From Treponema sp. (GTDB taxonomy: Bacteria; Spirochaetota; Spirochaetia; Treponematales; Breznakiellaceae): DNA of 64,000 nt. Positions 36,640 through 45,569 of the stretch are shown in pieces. Under the pieces are notes generated by a model. The model did not search any database and was not told the origin of the DNA. It was given only the letters and a program-made list of their open reading frames with translations. Positions within the stretch are counted from its first letter, which is position 1; each line of letters starts with the position of its first letter. The stretch lies in NCBI GenBank assembly GCA_009777995.1, contig WRKT01000002.1, forward strand, positions 1 to 64,000, given 5' to 3'. Both the position numbers and the translations under genes were made by a program.

Positions 36640-37594
36640 TTGCCTTTCCGCCAACAATTACTTTCTTTTTAACGTACATGGATTTTATCCTCGGGTCTAC
36701 AAAGGCATAGGTCAGGTCAGTAAGGAGGTTTGCAACGGCAATCACAACCGCAGTGATGATAACACCTGACATGACTGTGGGTATATCCTTTTGCCTTAGA
36801 GCATCCATCATCATCCTGCCCATTCCGTTAATCCCAAAAAGGGATTCGATTATAATCGAGCCTCCAAATGCAGCTCCGACCTGCATGCCAATTGATGTTA
36901 CAACAGGCATCAATGCATTTTTTAGAGCGTGCTTGCGAATAACTAGGCTTTCCTTTGTACCCTTTGCCCTTGCAGTCCTTATATAATCCTGTCTTATGAC
37001 ATCAAGCATTGATGCTCTTACAAGCCGGGAAGTGAGCATCCAGCCTGCAACGGAGGAGCAGACTATGGGAAGTATCCTTGCCTGCCAGGTATCAAATCCG
37101 TTTGCGGGAAGGATTCGCAGATGGACTGCAAATAGTATTATCAATAATAATCCGAGCCAGAAGGCAGGCATTGCCGCGAGTATTAAACTTACCACACGCA
37201 TAACATTGTCGAATATAGAGTTTTGTTTAACCGCGAGAGCTATACCTAAGGGTATTGCGATAATCATTATCGTAAAAAGAGAACCGAAAGAAAGGATCAA
37301 CGTTGCAGGCAGTCTTACAGAAATCATATCTGCAACTCTCTGTCTTGTTGTATAGGAAACGCCAAGGTCGCCTGTGACAGCACCTCTCATATAACTAAAG
37401 TATTGCACGAGAACCGGATCGTTTAACCCAAGAGCTTCACGCAGGGCATCCACATCCTCCTGCTCTGCCTGTATCCCCAGGATCATTCTTGCAGGGTCGC
37501 CGGGACTGAATGAAAGCAGCATATGCACCACAAATGATACCCCTATAATTATGGGTATCATTTGTAAGATGCGTTTTACTATGTACTTTATCAT
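36620..37594 (-). CDS. oppB: Peptide ABC transporter permease OppB/DppB
   Basis: A 324-residue permease starting MIKYIVKRILQMIPIIIGVS as in DppB proteins, with the extracytoplasmic FSPGDPARMILG segment, TGDLGVSY and the EAA loop (RTARAKGTKESLVIRKHALK). It forms the channel with OppC and lies 27 bases downstream of the binding-protein gene. Confidence 0.95.
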   Translation of the reverse strand: MIKYIVKRILQMIPIIIGVSFVVHMLLSFSPGDPARMILGIQAEQEDVDALREALGLNDPVLVQYFSYMRGAVTGDLGVSYTTRQRVADMISVRLPATLILSFGSLFTIMIIAIPLGIALAVKQNSIFDNVMRVVSLILAAMPAFWLGLLLIILFAVHLRILPANGFDTWQARILPIVCSSVAGWMLTSRLVRASMLDVIRQDYIRTARAKGTKESLVIRKHALKNALMPVVTSIGMQVGAAFGGSIIIESLFGINGMGRMMMDALRQKDIPTVMSGVIITAVVIAVANLLTDLTYAFVDPRIKSMYVKKKVIVGGKANAKSGG

Positions 37595-37621
37595 TCTATA
37601 AGCTTAATTTTAATAAGCGGC

Positions 37622-39124
37622 TTACTCAACGTAAGCTTCTCTGAATGAGTAAAGAGCGTTTGTTAAAATTTCTACGCCCCTTAAATTCCTTGACATGCCA
37701 TAAAACACATTGTTTCTGAATGTGGGAATTATCGGCATATACTGCGCTGCAATTTCCTGAACTTCTCTTGTGGATGTAATAATTTCATTCTGGTTTGTCG
37801 ATCTAAGCACTATATCGTAAAGTTCATCTGCGCGGTCATTCACAAAGAAGGAGATATTACTCTGCCCGAAGCTCCCTGTCCAATAGCTTGCCATGGCGCT
37901 TAGTTCACTTCCTGTGGTATTATTCCATCCGCCCGAAAGCATCTGGTATTCTCCCCTCATCATCTGCTCAAGGAATACTCCAAACTCCATGTTCACTATG
38001 GACATCTCCACTCCGACAGTGCGAAGAATTGCCTGGTATGCCTCTATAATAGGATCACCTGCCCCGTATGTAATTACATCGAATCTTAGAGGATTTGCTG
38101 CAGAATAACCTTCCGCTGTGAGCAGTCGTCTTGCTTCATCAACACTGAACTGAGGAGTGCCCGACGCTGAATGGTATGTTGCAAACATTGTCGGGAACAT
38201 ACTGTCTATTGGAACCCTGCCCGGGTTTATTCTTGCAAAGGATTCCTTGTCATAGGCATGGGCCATTGCCCTTCTTATGTTCACATTATCAAAAGGTGGC
38301 ATACCTGTATTCATGGAGACAAAGTTTGTATTTGTGGTTTGCTTTTCAACTGCAATAAGTGAGTTATTATCCTGTGCTCTTGCGAAGTCCCTTGCGCCAA
38401 TGGGAGCGAAGTTAGCGTCCCCCGATTCCAATGCAATATATCTTGCAACCTCTTCTGCGATACCTCTAAAGGTAATTTTATCAAGTCTTGCTCTTCCGAA
38501 AGGATGATCTTCCCAAGCTCTTAAGACCATTCTGTCGCCGGGAATATACTCTTCGACTACATAGGGGCCTGTGCCAATGGGGTTATTTGCATAAGCATCA
38601 CCCGAGGCAAGAACATGCCTTCTATTTACCAAGATAATTGGTGCAACATCCCTTAAAAATGCGCTGTTTGGAGCTGTCAAAGTGATCGTAAGGACATTAC
38701 CTGCACCCGATACAGAAGCAATTCTATTGGAAAGAGAAGCTGTTTGCGGTATATTACTCAGCCTCTCGAATGAGAAAATTATATCGTCCATGGTCAATGG
38801 ATCGCCGTTATGGAATCTATAGCCTTCTCCAATAACAAACTCGTAAGTTAAGTTATTTGGAGTTCTCCAACTTGTAGCGACAGCAGGAACAAGGCCAAGA
38901 GAATCATCCAGACGCAGCAATGTATCGTAAACATGGTTCATTTTTATTGTGGTATTTGTGAAGTTTGCTACTTGAGGATCCATATTATTTCCAATGCTGG
39001 CCATTATTACGGTAATCTCATTCGATACAGCAGTTGTCTGTCTGCCTCTGCATGCAGAAAATGATGCGGCAATTACCAAACACAATACTAAAGTTAAAAA
39101 TAAATTTAAATAACTTTTTTTCAT
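37622..39124 (-). CDS. oppA: Family 5 solute-binding lipoprotein OppA/DppA
   Basis: A 500-residue binding protein of the peptide/nickel family. The signal peptide MKKSYLNLFLTLVLCLVIAA ends at a lipobox SFSAC (Cys at about residue 25). Family segments include MDDIIFSFERL, NPIGTGPYVVEEYIPGDRMV and MNTGMPPFDNVNIRRAMAHA. It captures a peptide-like ligand for OppBCDF. The ligand cannot be read from sequence. Confidence 0.94.
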   Translation of the reverse strand: MKKSYLNLFLTLVLCLVIAASFSACRGRQTTAVSNEITVIMASIGNNMDPQVANFTNTTIKMNHVYDTLLRLDDSLGLVPAVATSWRTPNNLTYEFVIGEGYRFHNGDPLTMDDIIFSFERLSNIPQTASLSNRIASVSGAGNVLTITLTAPNSAFLRDVAPIILVNRRHVLASGDAYANNPIGTGPYVVEEYIPGDRMVLRAWEDHPFGRARLDKITFRGIAEEVARYIALESGDANFAPIGARDFARAQDNNSLIAVEKQTTNTNFVSMNTGMPPFDNVNIRRAMAHAYDKESFARINPGRVPIDSMFPTMFATYHSASGTPQFSVDEARRLLTAEGYSAANPLRFDVITYGAGDPIIEAYQAILRTVGVEMSIVNMEFGVFLEQMMRGEYQMLSGGWNNTTGSELSAMASYWTGSFGQSNISFFVNDRADELYDIVLRSTNQNEIITSTREVQEIAAQYMPIIPTFRNNVFYGMSRNLRGVEILTNALYSFREAYVE

Positions 39125-39205
39125 TCTAATTCCTCCATTTACATTAATGCTTATTAAGATGATAGACTTCTTTTAACAAGAGGTCAATCACAGGCTGTAA
39201 GCTAA

Positions 39206-40363
39206 TTATCCGCAGATTTCTCTGAATACCCTTAGCCAGTTTCCGCCGATTATTTTGATGATGTCATCATCTCCATAACCTCTTGAAAGAAGGCCTCGCG
39301 TAATATTCGGGAAAGAGCGATAGTCTTTTAAACCCTTGATATACTCTGTTGATGGCCCGTCACCCTCTTTAAAGCCCATACTTACAGCTACGAGCTTCTT
39401 GAAATCCACTGCCATCCCCAAGGTCTGCGGCATGGGCCAGTCTGTCCCTATGCCTACATGGTCAATGCCGGTTAGCTTAACAATATGATCGATATGATCA
39501 AAAAAATGCTCAAGGGTTGAGTTTCCGGGATCATCGGCAATAAACCAGGGCATTGCAAAAACCCCGATAACACCCCCCGTTTTGGCAAGGGCAACAATTT
39601 CCTCGTCTGACTTGGCTCGCGAATGAAAAAAGACCTTCTCTGCACCTGTATGGGTTGCAACCACAGGCTTCTTTGAGTAACGGCAACTGTCAAGAGTGGT
39701 CTGCTTTCCGCAATGAGCAGTATCAACGATTATCCCTAACTCGTTTAACTTCTCTACAAACTTAATGCCGAAGCTCGAAAGCCCTGCGTTATTCTCTTCC
39801 ATGCAGCCAGCGCCCACAAGTTCCTGGTTATTATAGGTTAACTGCACCACTCTAAGACCAAAGTTATAAAGGGTTTCCAGGAGCCCAAGGTCCTTACCCA
39901 GTCCAAGAGTTTCCTGACAGCTTATTATCCCTGCTTTCAGGTTTTCCTTATGGGCATTTTCTATGTCTTCAGCTCTTAAAGCCTTTGTTAACCAGGGCTT
40001 TTTGTCAAACTCTTCCTGGACCCTAAGGGCACTTAAAAGAGCACTTTCCCTTGAAGACAGGGAGAGTTGACGGTTACCCGCACTTATGCCGCTTTCGTAC
40101 CAACATTCTTCATAAAGGTCTGATAGTTCCCCGTCTATAAAAAGAGTTCTTATGTGGTTCCGCATAAATTCCAGTTGAGCTCTTCGATTCCCGGGATGTT
40201 TCTCGGCTGCCAACCCTTCAAGTTTCTCTTCAAATCCAATCGGGAAAGAGTAGGTACCTATGGGGCCCTGAAAAAGCAGGTCAATTACAATATTATTAAA
40301 GTGCAGATTTTTTGCATGCTCTTCCTGCTCTGCGCTTAGGCCAAAGTCATATTTTTCTTGCAT
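39206..40363 (-). CDS. M19 membrane-dipeptidase-like protein with altered metal site
   Basis: The 385-residue product follows the M19 (renal dipeptidase) fold: IVDTAHCGKQTTLD, KPVVATHTGAEKVFFHSRAKSDEEI, HVGIGTDW and a C-terminal GGNWLRVFREI. Key N-terminal ligands of the usual enzymes are missing: the DGHND motif reads IDLLFQG, the EGG motif reads QET and LTH reads LTY. The later His, His and Asp are kept. The protein may bind one metal or act on a different substrate. The ATG at 40363 lies within the last codons of the OCD-like gene (17-base overlap); the frame is open upstream but that part lies inside the neighbour. Confidence 0.75.
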   Translation of the reverse strand: MQEKYDFGLSAEQEEHAKNLHFNNIVIDLLFQGPIGTYSFPIGFEEKLEGLAAEKHPGNRRAQLEFMRNHIRTLFIDGELSDLYEECWYESGISAGNRQLSLSSRESALLSALRVQEEFDKKPWLTKALRAEDIENAHKENLKAGIISCQETLGLGKDLGLLETLYNFGLRVVQLTYNNQELVGAGCMEENNAGLSSFGIKFVEKLNELGIIVDTAHCGKQTTLDSCRYSKKPVVATHTGAEKVFFHSRAKSDEEIVALAKTGGVIGVFAMPWFIADDPGNSTLEHFFDHIDHIVKLTGIDHVGIGTDWPMPQTLGMAVDFKKLVAVSMGFKEGDGPSTEYIKGLKDYRSFPNITRGLLSRGYGDDDIIKIIGGNWLRVFREICG

Positions 40364-41291
40364 AAATATAGTCCGCTGCTGCAAGGTCATAAACAGCAAG
40401 CCCAAGGGCTTCAAAAATCGTTATATCACTTTCGGTTTCTCTCCCTGCAATCTTACCAAGTAAAGCCTCCCCAAGCTCTCCAACGATTTTTTCTTTGCCA
40501 ATTAAACCTTCGTTATACGGAATGATAAAATCCCCTGCCTCGTTTAAGACTGATTCCATTCTGTCGGCATACATTTTCCCCATTGCAATACAGTCGGTGT
40601 CGAGCTCCCTTGCATCCGGTCTGCAGGCACCTACCGCATTGATGTGTACGCCTTTTTTTAGATCTTTTCCGAAAAGAACAGGCTTTATTGCCCCCGTCAC
40701 CGTGCAGATTATATCTGCATCCTTTACAGCCTCACTTGATGTATCACAGACAGTTATTGGGAGAGAGTACTTATCGCCCATCTCCTTTGCATAATTTTTT
40801 GCCGAGTCAGGGTTGATATCCCAAACAAGAACCTTCTTTAGATTTCTCACCCTTTTCAAAGCATTAAGATGGGTTCTTGCCTGAACCCCTGCACCGATTA
40901 TCGCGAGGACTTCGGAGTTTTTTCTTGCAAGTAGGTCAGTTGCAACAGCGCTTACAGCGGCAGTCCTTATTGCTGTAATGGATTCTCCGTCAAGCACGGC
41001 CTTTAGCGCCCCTGTAAGAGTTTCAAAATATAAAACCACACCTTGATGAGACGGCAATTTCTTCTCGAAATTTCCCGGGAAAATGGTAATTACTTTTGTA
41101 CCTGCAAGGTTCTTTGAAGAAATGGATGAGGGCATAAGTCCGAGTAAATTACCCCCGCCAAGCGGTATCACTGTACGTAGTATCTGGGTTGCCCTTCCTT
41201 CTGTAAGGTCAATCAGGGTTTCTTTCATTAGTTTGATACAGCCTTCCATATCAAGCAGAGCTTCGACTTGAGTACTATCAAAAAACTTCAT
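40347..41291 (-). CDS. Ornithine cyclodeaminase/mu-crystallin family protein
   Basis: A 314-residue NAD(P)-dependent enzyme of the OCD/mu-crystallin family. The Rossmann motif is AIIGAGVQARTHLNAL and substrate-side segments ESITAIRTAAVSAVA and INAVGACRPDARELD match the family. Known reactions include ornithine cyclodeamination, ketimine reduction and N-carboxyalkyl amino acid formation, so the chemistry is open. It lies between the TRAP transporter and the M19-like gene; an amino acid or imino acid derived from imported peptides is a reasonable guess. Confidence 0.9.
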   Translation of the reverse strand: MKFFDSTQVEALLDMEGCIKLMKETLIDLTEGRATQILRTVIPLGGGNLLGLMPSSISSKNLAGTKVITIFPGNFEKKLPSHQGVVLYFETLTGALKAVLDGESITAIRTAAVSAVATDLLARKNSEVLAIIGAGVQARTHLNALKRVRNLKKVLVWDINPDSAKNYAKEMGDKYSLPITVCDTSSEAVKDADIICTVTGAIKPVLFGKDLKKGVHINAVGACRPDARELDTDCIAMGKMYADRMESVLNEAGDFIIPYNEGLIGKEKIVGELGEALLGKIAGRETESDITIFEALGLAVYDLAAADYIYARKI

Positions 41292-41309
41292 ATAAACACC
41301 TCATTAAAA

Positions 41310-43196
41310 TTAATTAAAAAGTCTTACAAGGAAAGTGGAGAGTGCAGGTACATAGGTGACTAAAAATACCACAATAATTTGTATTGCAAGGAAAGGCAGC
41401 ACATAACGGCAAATTTGTGTAAAGGGCATCTTAAACCTATAACTTGCAAGGTAGAGGTTAAGACCAACGGGGGGAGTTAAGTATCCTACTTCCAGGTTTA
41501 CTATAAAGATTATTCCAAGGTGGACAGGATCAATTCCGTAGGCAAGTCCAAGGGGTATGATCAGGGGAAGGGCTATCAAAATAGCCGAGAAAATGTCCAT
41601 TAAGCAACCAAGAATAAACAGTGCGAGGTTCAGCAATAGGAGGAAAACGATTCTTGATTCCACATTACTTTGCATCCATGAGACGAATCTTTCGGGGACT
41701 TCTGAATCAATAAATGCATAGGAAAGTGCGTTAGCCATTGCAAGGATCGCAAGGATCCCCCCGATTATGGGGACAGCCTTATTAAATACTTTCGGAATAT
41801 CATTAAGTTTAATATCTTTATTTATTAAAACTTCGGCTATAAATACATAAAACACCGAAAATGCACTCACTTCAACAAGGGTGAGAATGCCTGAAAAGTA
41901 CCCGCCTATTAGGATTAATGGGAGCAGTATTTCCAGTATGCTTCCCTTAAGAGAGCTTATAGCTTCCTTGAAACGAAACGGCTCAACCGGTATCTTTGCC
42001 TTGGCAGAAGCGATAACTCCAAAGATTATCATCGCTATTATCAATATAATGCCCGGGATAATCCCCCCGAGGAAAAAGTCGATAATCCTATAGTTTACTG
42101 TCTCTCCCATAAAAAACATGATGCTGTTTGTAGTAGAACCTACGAGGATTATGGGAAGGCTTGGAGGGAATAATAGTCCTATGCAGCCGACAGACGTTAA
42201 AAGTCCTATTGAGAATTTTTCTGTATAGCCGAGCTTTTCTTGGAGGATCGTATAGAGTATGCCCCCGAGGGCTAGGATGGTGACTCCTGATGCTCCCGTA
42301 AATGAAGTGAAGAAGGCGCAGATTACAACTGTTGCAATTATCATTCCTCCGGGGAGCCAGGAGAAAAGACTTCGGAAGGTTTTTACTAAACGTTCTCCTG
42401 CCTTGCTTTCAGAAAGAAAGAAGCCTGTAATCGTAAAAAGAGGGATTGCGATTAGATCAGTACCTGTTAGGGCTGAAAATATCTGAACAGGTGCAACTTC
42501 AGGTTCACCCCCTCCTGCCCGCAGCAGCACCATTGCAATGCCCCCGATTGCAATAAAGATAGGCGTTCCCGAAAGAGCTGCGACTATAAGAAAGAGGATT
42601 AACGGTACTCGTGCATAATAGGCAAAGTCATAGAGAAAATCCATGGGTGCATTGAAGATGCCGGGTGAATCAAAGCCCCAGATGGCCTTGACTATGCCGG
42701 GGAGAGCTGCAGCAGTACCCAGGAGTATTGGAAGCAGTGGGAGCGGGCAGTATTTCCTCCTGCTTAAATTTGAAGCAAAGCGCAGAGCAATCGTACCAAA
42801 AGCAATAGGCAAAATAAAGGCAAAAACCCTATCATCAATAAGAAAAAGAGCAGTCCTGCCTGAAAAGCTATGCCTTATAAAGGAAAGAGAATCCCAAAAA
42901 ACTATCACAGCAATAAATGACGAAATAAGACTCGCACAGAAGTTTAAAACTCCCTTGATTTTCTCGTTCTTCGCATACTGCATTATTGCAATGCTTATAT
43001 GTTCCTTATTGCCTGTTGTAATCATTGCGGCAAAAAGGCCTGAAATAAGAAAGAGGCGCACCATTAAATGCCGGGAGAAGGGAATAAAAATACCAAGAGG
43101 GCGAAGCACTGCATCCAAAAAAGGCAAAAAAGCCATCAGTATCAATGCGGTATAACAAAAGCCTTGTTCAAGACGTTTTAAATTGATTTTTTCCAT
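41310..43196 (-). CDS. Fused TRAP transporter permease (DctQ-DctM, TatQM type)
   Basis: A 628-residue membrane protein. The first 180 residues form a DctQ-like four-helix small subunit (ending at ARKYCPLP-like RRKYCPLPLLP), and the rest is the DctM large subunit with segments LIAIPLFTITGFFLSES, TSVGCIGLLFPPSLPIILVG and VNLEVGYLTPPVGLNLYLAS. TRAP carriers import organic acids with Na+ using a binding protein. It lies 6 bases after the TatP gene, forming a TatT-TatP-TatQM cluster. Confidence 0.93.
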   Translation of the reverse strand: MEKINLKRLEQGFCYTALILMAFLPFLDAVLRPLGIFIPFSRHLMVRLFLISGLFAAMITTGNKEHISIAIMQYAKNEKIKGVLNFCASLISSFIAVIVFWDSLSFIRHSFSGRTALFLIDDRVFAFILPIAFGTIALRFASNLSRRKYCPLPLLPILLGTAAALPGIVKAIWGFDSPGIFNAPMDFLYDFAYYARVPLILFLIVAALSGTPIFIAIGGIAMVLLRAGGGEPEVAPVQIFSALTGTDLIAIPLFTITGFFLSESKAGERLVKTFRSLFSWLPGGMIIATVVICAFFTSFTGASGVTILALGGILYTILQEKLGYTEKFSIGLLTSVGCIGLLFPPSLPIILVGSTTNSIMFFMGETVNYRIIDFFLGGIIPGIILIIAMIIFGVIASAKAKIPVEPFRFKEAISSLKGSILEILLPLILIGGYFSGILTLVEVSAFSVFYVFIAEVLINKDIKLNDIPKVFNKAVPIIGGILAILAMANALSYAFIDSEVPERFVSWMQSNVESRIVFLLLLNLALFILGCLMDIFSAILIALPLIIPLGLAYGIDPVHLGIIFIVNLEVGYLTPPVGLNLYLASYRFKMPFTQICRYVLPFLAIQIIVVFLVTYVPALSTFLVRLFN

Positions 43197-43202
43197 GTTC
43201 GC

Positions 43203-44225
43203 CTATTGGCCGCGATGCCTTGTAAGAATTGCGTTGATCCTATTGTATAGGTCTCTGTCAAATGCGGTTCCAAGCAGAGATGGGACGACCCTATTCATCT
43301 CTTCAAACCAAATCCTTTCCTGGGCAGCAGAGGGCCTGTTTACCCTAAGGCCCGCTCTGGTCATTGTTTGAACGGCATCGTTAACAGTTCTTTCAAGCGA
43401 TCTGTCAAATTCTGCACCGATGCGCCGGGTAGTCTCCATAAGCTCGGCTTGGAATCTTGGGTTTAGTTCTCCGATTCTTCGCCAAGTAACCTGATTAATA
43501 ACAATGCCGCCAACTACGGGGGCAATATTTGTCGTGAGCATATGGCCTAGGATGGAATGTAATTGAAAGGCAGCGACCGCTGCAGGATTTTGGTAAATGG
43601 CAGTTACTGTGCCTGCATTTAGCATTGTACCTGTATCGCCCCAATCAGCTTCGATAAGGTTAAACCCCATGGTCTTAAATGCTGTATTCATTTCCATTGC
43701 CTCGGGGTTTGAGGCAATCCTTAACCTCCGTAAATCATCGGGGGTAAAGACAGGCTCCCTTGAAAAAATGTTCACAAAACCGGATTCGGACCAGGCAAGC
43801 AATAAATATTGACTGTTATTAAACCTGGCTTCCAAATCCCCCTGGACTTCCCTCATAACTACACGCAGTTCCTCTTCGTTACGGATAAGGAAGGGAGCGC
43901 TCATTGTCATGATTGAAGGCTCTATCACAGAAAGTCCAAAAGAGGTGAAAACTGCAGCCTGAATTATATCACTTGCAAGGGCCAACTGAACTGTGGCCTC
44001 ATTCCCTTCGATACCCCCATGACGCACATTAAGCCGTACCTGTCCGCCCGTAATGCGGTCCCACTCTACGGCAATCCTATCGAGGGTCCTGCCCCAGGGG
44101 CTTTCCCTCGGCAGGGGGGATGCAAGCCTAACTTCAAGGACCTGTCCGACTCTGCCTCCCCTCTGAGCAAAGAGAGGTGAAACAAGAAATAAAATTACTA
44201 TGATAGAAAAAAATATTTTACGCAT
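43203..44225 (-). CDS. tatP: TRAP transporter substrate-binding protein (DctP/TatP type)
   Basis: A 340-residue periplasmic protein with a signal peptide (MRKIFFSIIVILFLVSPLFA) and DctP segments (VRLASPLPRESPWGRTLDRI, DLRRLRIASNPEAMEMNTAF with the ligand-binding Arg, GTVTAIYQNPAAVAAFQLHS). In T. pallidum the equivalent Tp0957 works with the TatT protein; there a hydrophobic ligand has been proposed. It lies 43 bases downstream of TatT. Confidence 0.92.
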   Translation of the reverse strand: MRKIFFSIIVILFLVSPLFAQRGGRVGQVLEVRLASPLPRESPWGRTLDRIAVEWDRITGGQVRLNVRHGGIEGNEATVQLALASDIIQAAVFTSFGLSVIEPSIMTMSAPFLIRNEEELRVVMREVQGDLEARFNNSQYLLLAWSESGFVNIFSREPVFTPDDLRRLRIASNPEAMEMNTAFKTMGFNLIEADWGDTGTMLNAGTVTAIYQNPAAVAAFQLHSILGHMLTTNIAPVVGGIVINQVTWRRIGELNPRFQAELMETTRRIGAEFDRSLERTVNDAVQTMTRAGLRVNRPSAAQERIWFEEMNRVVPSLLGTAFDRDLYNRINAILTRHRGQ

Positions 44226-44268
44226 TTAAAACTCCATTATCATCGATTTCAATCGAGATTGCCGTCGA

Positions 44269-45201
44269 TTACCTGCCCGGGATCAAAGAAAAATACTCCC
44301 ATTCATTGTCCAGCATGAAGCGAGCCTGATTTTGGGATAAAACATTGAGAAGCCTGTTGGCAGGATCAAGATTTGGATCTATTGCCAGAGCCATCTCAAG
44401 GCTTTCCCTGAAAGAATCATAGTCTTGGGCAGGTATGGCAACCGCTCTTGCATAAGCAACAAATACACCTGCAGAAAGGTAACGACTTTTTTCAAGGGCA
44501 CGCCTATAATGAACTTCAGCTAATTCCCTGTTTCCTCCCATTAATTCAGGTAGGGAACCATAGTATAAAATGTAAAAGGTATCAATGGCTCCATCGCTAT
44601 AGTCAGGATCAAGCTCATAGGCCCTTGCCATCATTGCAGTCCATTCCGGGATTCCGGCACCGAGTTCAAAATCGAAGAGATCGATGGAATATGCAAGAAA
44701 GCCGCCTGCCGCCGCCCAATAAAGTAGTGGGATATCATCAATTCTAGTCCTTGCTAAAAGGCTATCTAAGGTCCCCTCAAAAACTGTTGCAGAAGCGAAT
44801 CCCCTATACTTCTTATCTAGGGCAGAAATCAGGATTTCATGGCCTCGCAGGTATAATTGCTTTGCCCTTTCCATTGCCTCAAGCCTTTCATAATAATCAA
44901 AGACGGGGTCGAGCATTTCTGCAGGGCTTTGGACAAAGGCATTTGCATACATTATGAAAAGAGAGCCTGTTGTAAGAAGCAGCCCCTGGTGATCAGGGTT
45001 CTGAGAAAGCAGGGCCTCATACATTTTAATTGCGAAGGGGAGGGCATCTCCCACAAGTTGGGGGTCCGAGTCCCCCGTAAAAACCTCAGCGCTCCCTGCT
45101 CCCGTAAGGGCGTTCGAGACGGCATTAATGGCCATCCTGTTTATTGAGCAGGATGATAAAAGAAGAAGGCTTATGATGCCTATAAAAAACAGCTTTTTCA
45201 T
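44269..45201 (-). CDS. tatT: TRAP-associated TatT lipoprotein (TPR-like)
   Basis: A 310-residue helical lipoprotein. The signal peptide MKKLFFIGIISLLLLSSC has a clear lipobox (Cys 18). The mature protein resembles T. pallidum TatT (Tp0956), which forms a trimer around a pore and binds the TRAP ligand protein: segments INAVSNALTGAGSAEVFTGD, DPQLVGDALPFAIKMYEALL and YYGSLPELMGGNRELAEVHY are typical. Gene order TatT-TatP-TatQM is conserved with T. pallidum. GAGG precedes the ATG. Confidence 0.92.
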   Translation of the reverse strand: MKKLFFIGIISLLLLSSCSINRMAINAVSNALTGAGSAEVFTGDSDPQLVGDALPFAIKMYEALLSQNPDHQGLLLTTGSLFIMYANAFVQSPAEMLDPVFDYYERLEAMERAKQLYLRGHEILISALDKKYRGFASATVFEGTLDSLLARTRIDDIPLLYWAAAGGFLAYSIDLFDFELGAGIPEWTAMMARAYELDPDYSDGAIDTFYILYYGSLPELMGGNRELAEVHYRRALEKSRYLSAGVFVAYARAVAIPAQDYDSFRESLEMALAIDPNLDPANRLLNVLSQNQARFMLDNEWEYFSLIPGR

Positions 45202-45220
45202 TTTATCCTCTAATTATGGT

Positions 45221-45250
45221 ATTCTATTACGATTCCGTTAGGATTAACAA
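45221..45250 (-). promoter_or_regulatory. Candidate promoter of the TatT-led array
   Basis: On the minus strand TTGTTA (45250-45245) and TAGAAT (45226-45221) are separated by 18 bases. The -35 hexamer overlaps the -35 hexamer of the divergent toxin-antitoxin promoter almost completely, so the two promoters should exclude each other. Confidence 0.5.
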
Positions 45251-45272
45251 GAGTGGCGAATAAGGGTATTAT
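45244..45272 (+). promoter_or_regulatory. Promoter of the DUF6922/AbiEii pair (leaderless)
   Basis: TTAACA (45244-45249) and TATTAT (45267-45272) are 17 bases apart. The ATG at 45279 lies 6 bases after the -10 element, so transcription should start at or next to the start codon. No Shine-Dalgarno sequence fits in between. Confidence 0.6.
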
Positions 45273-45278
45273 TGATTC

Positions 45279-45569
45279 ATGGCGCAAAGAAACCCCAATC
45301 TGTCAAAACACCTGTTTTGGGACATTGATGTGAACAAGCTGGACTTTCAAAGCAGAGCCTCGTTTGTTTTGGAGCGGGTTTTTACCATGGGAATGCAGGA
45401 AGACGAATGGAAGGCTGTCAAGTATTATGGGAAGGAGAAAATCAGGGAAGAAGTAGTAAAGTGCAAGGTCCTTGACAGAAAAACCCTTAATTACCTCAGC
45501 ATTTTTTATGATATACCCAAAAAGGACTTTGCATGTTATATGAAGGATCCGTACCAAAAGGGATTTTAG
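45279..45569 (+). CDS. DUF6922-like antitoxin partner of an AbiEii toxin
   Basis: A 96-residue protein with the block LSKHLFWDIDVNKLDFQSRA, then VLERVFTMGMQEDEWKAV, KYYGKEKIREEVVK and LDRKTLNYLSIFYDIPKKDF. This pattern matches the DUF6922 family as I recall it, small proteins encoded just before nucleotidyltransferase AbiEii toxins. It overlaps the toxin gene by 37 bases, the tightest coupling in the window. The antitoxin role is inferred from position. Confidence 0.75.
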   Translation: MAQRNPNLSKHLFWDIDVNKLDFQSRASFVLERVFTMGMQEDEWKAVKYYGKEKIREEVVKCKVLDRKTLNYLSIFYDIPKKDFACYMKDPYQKGF

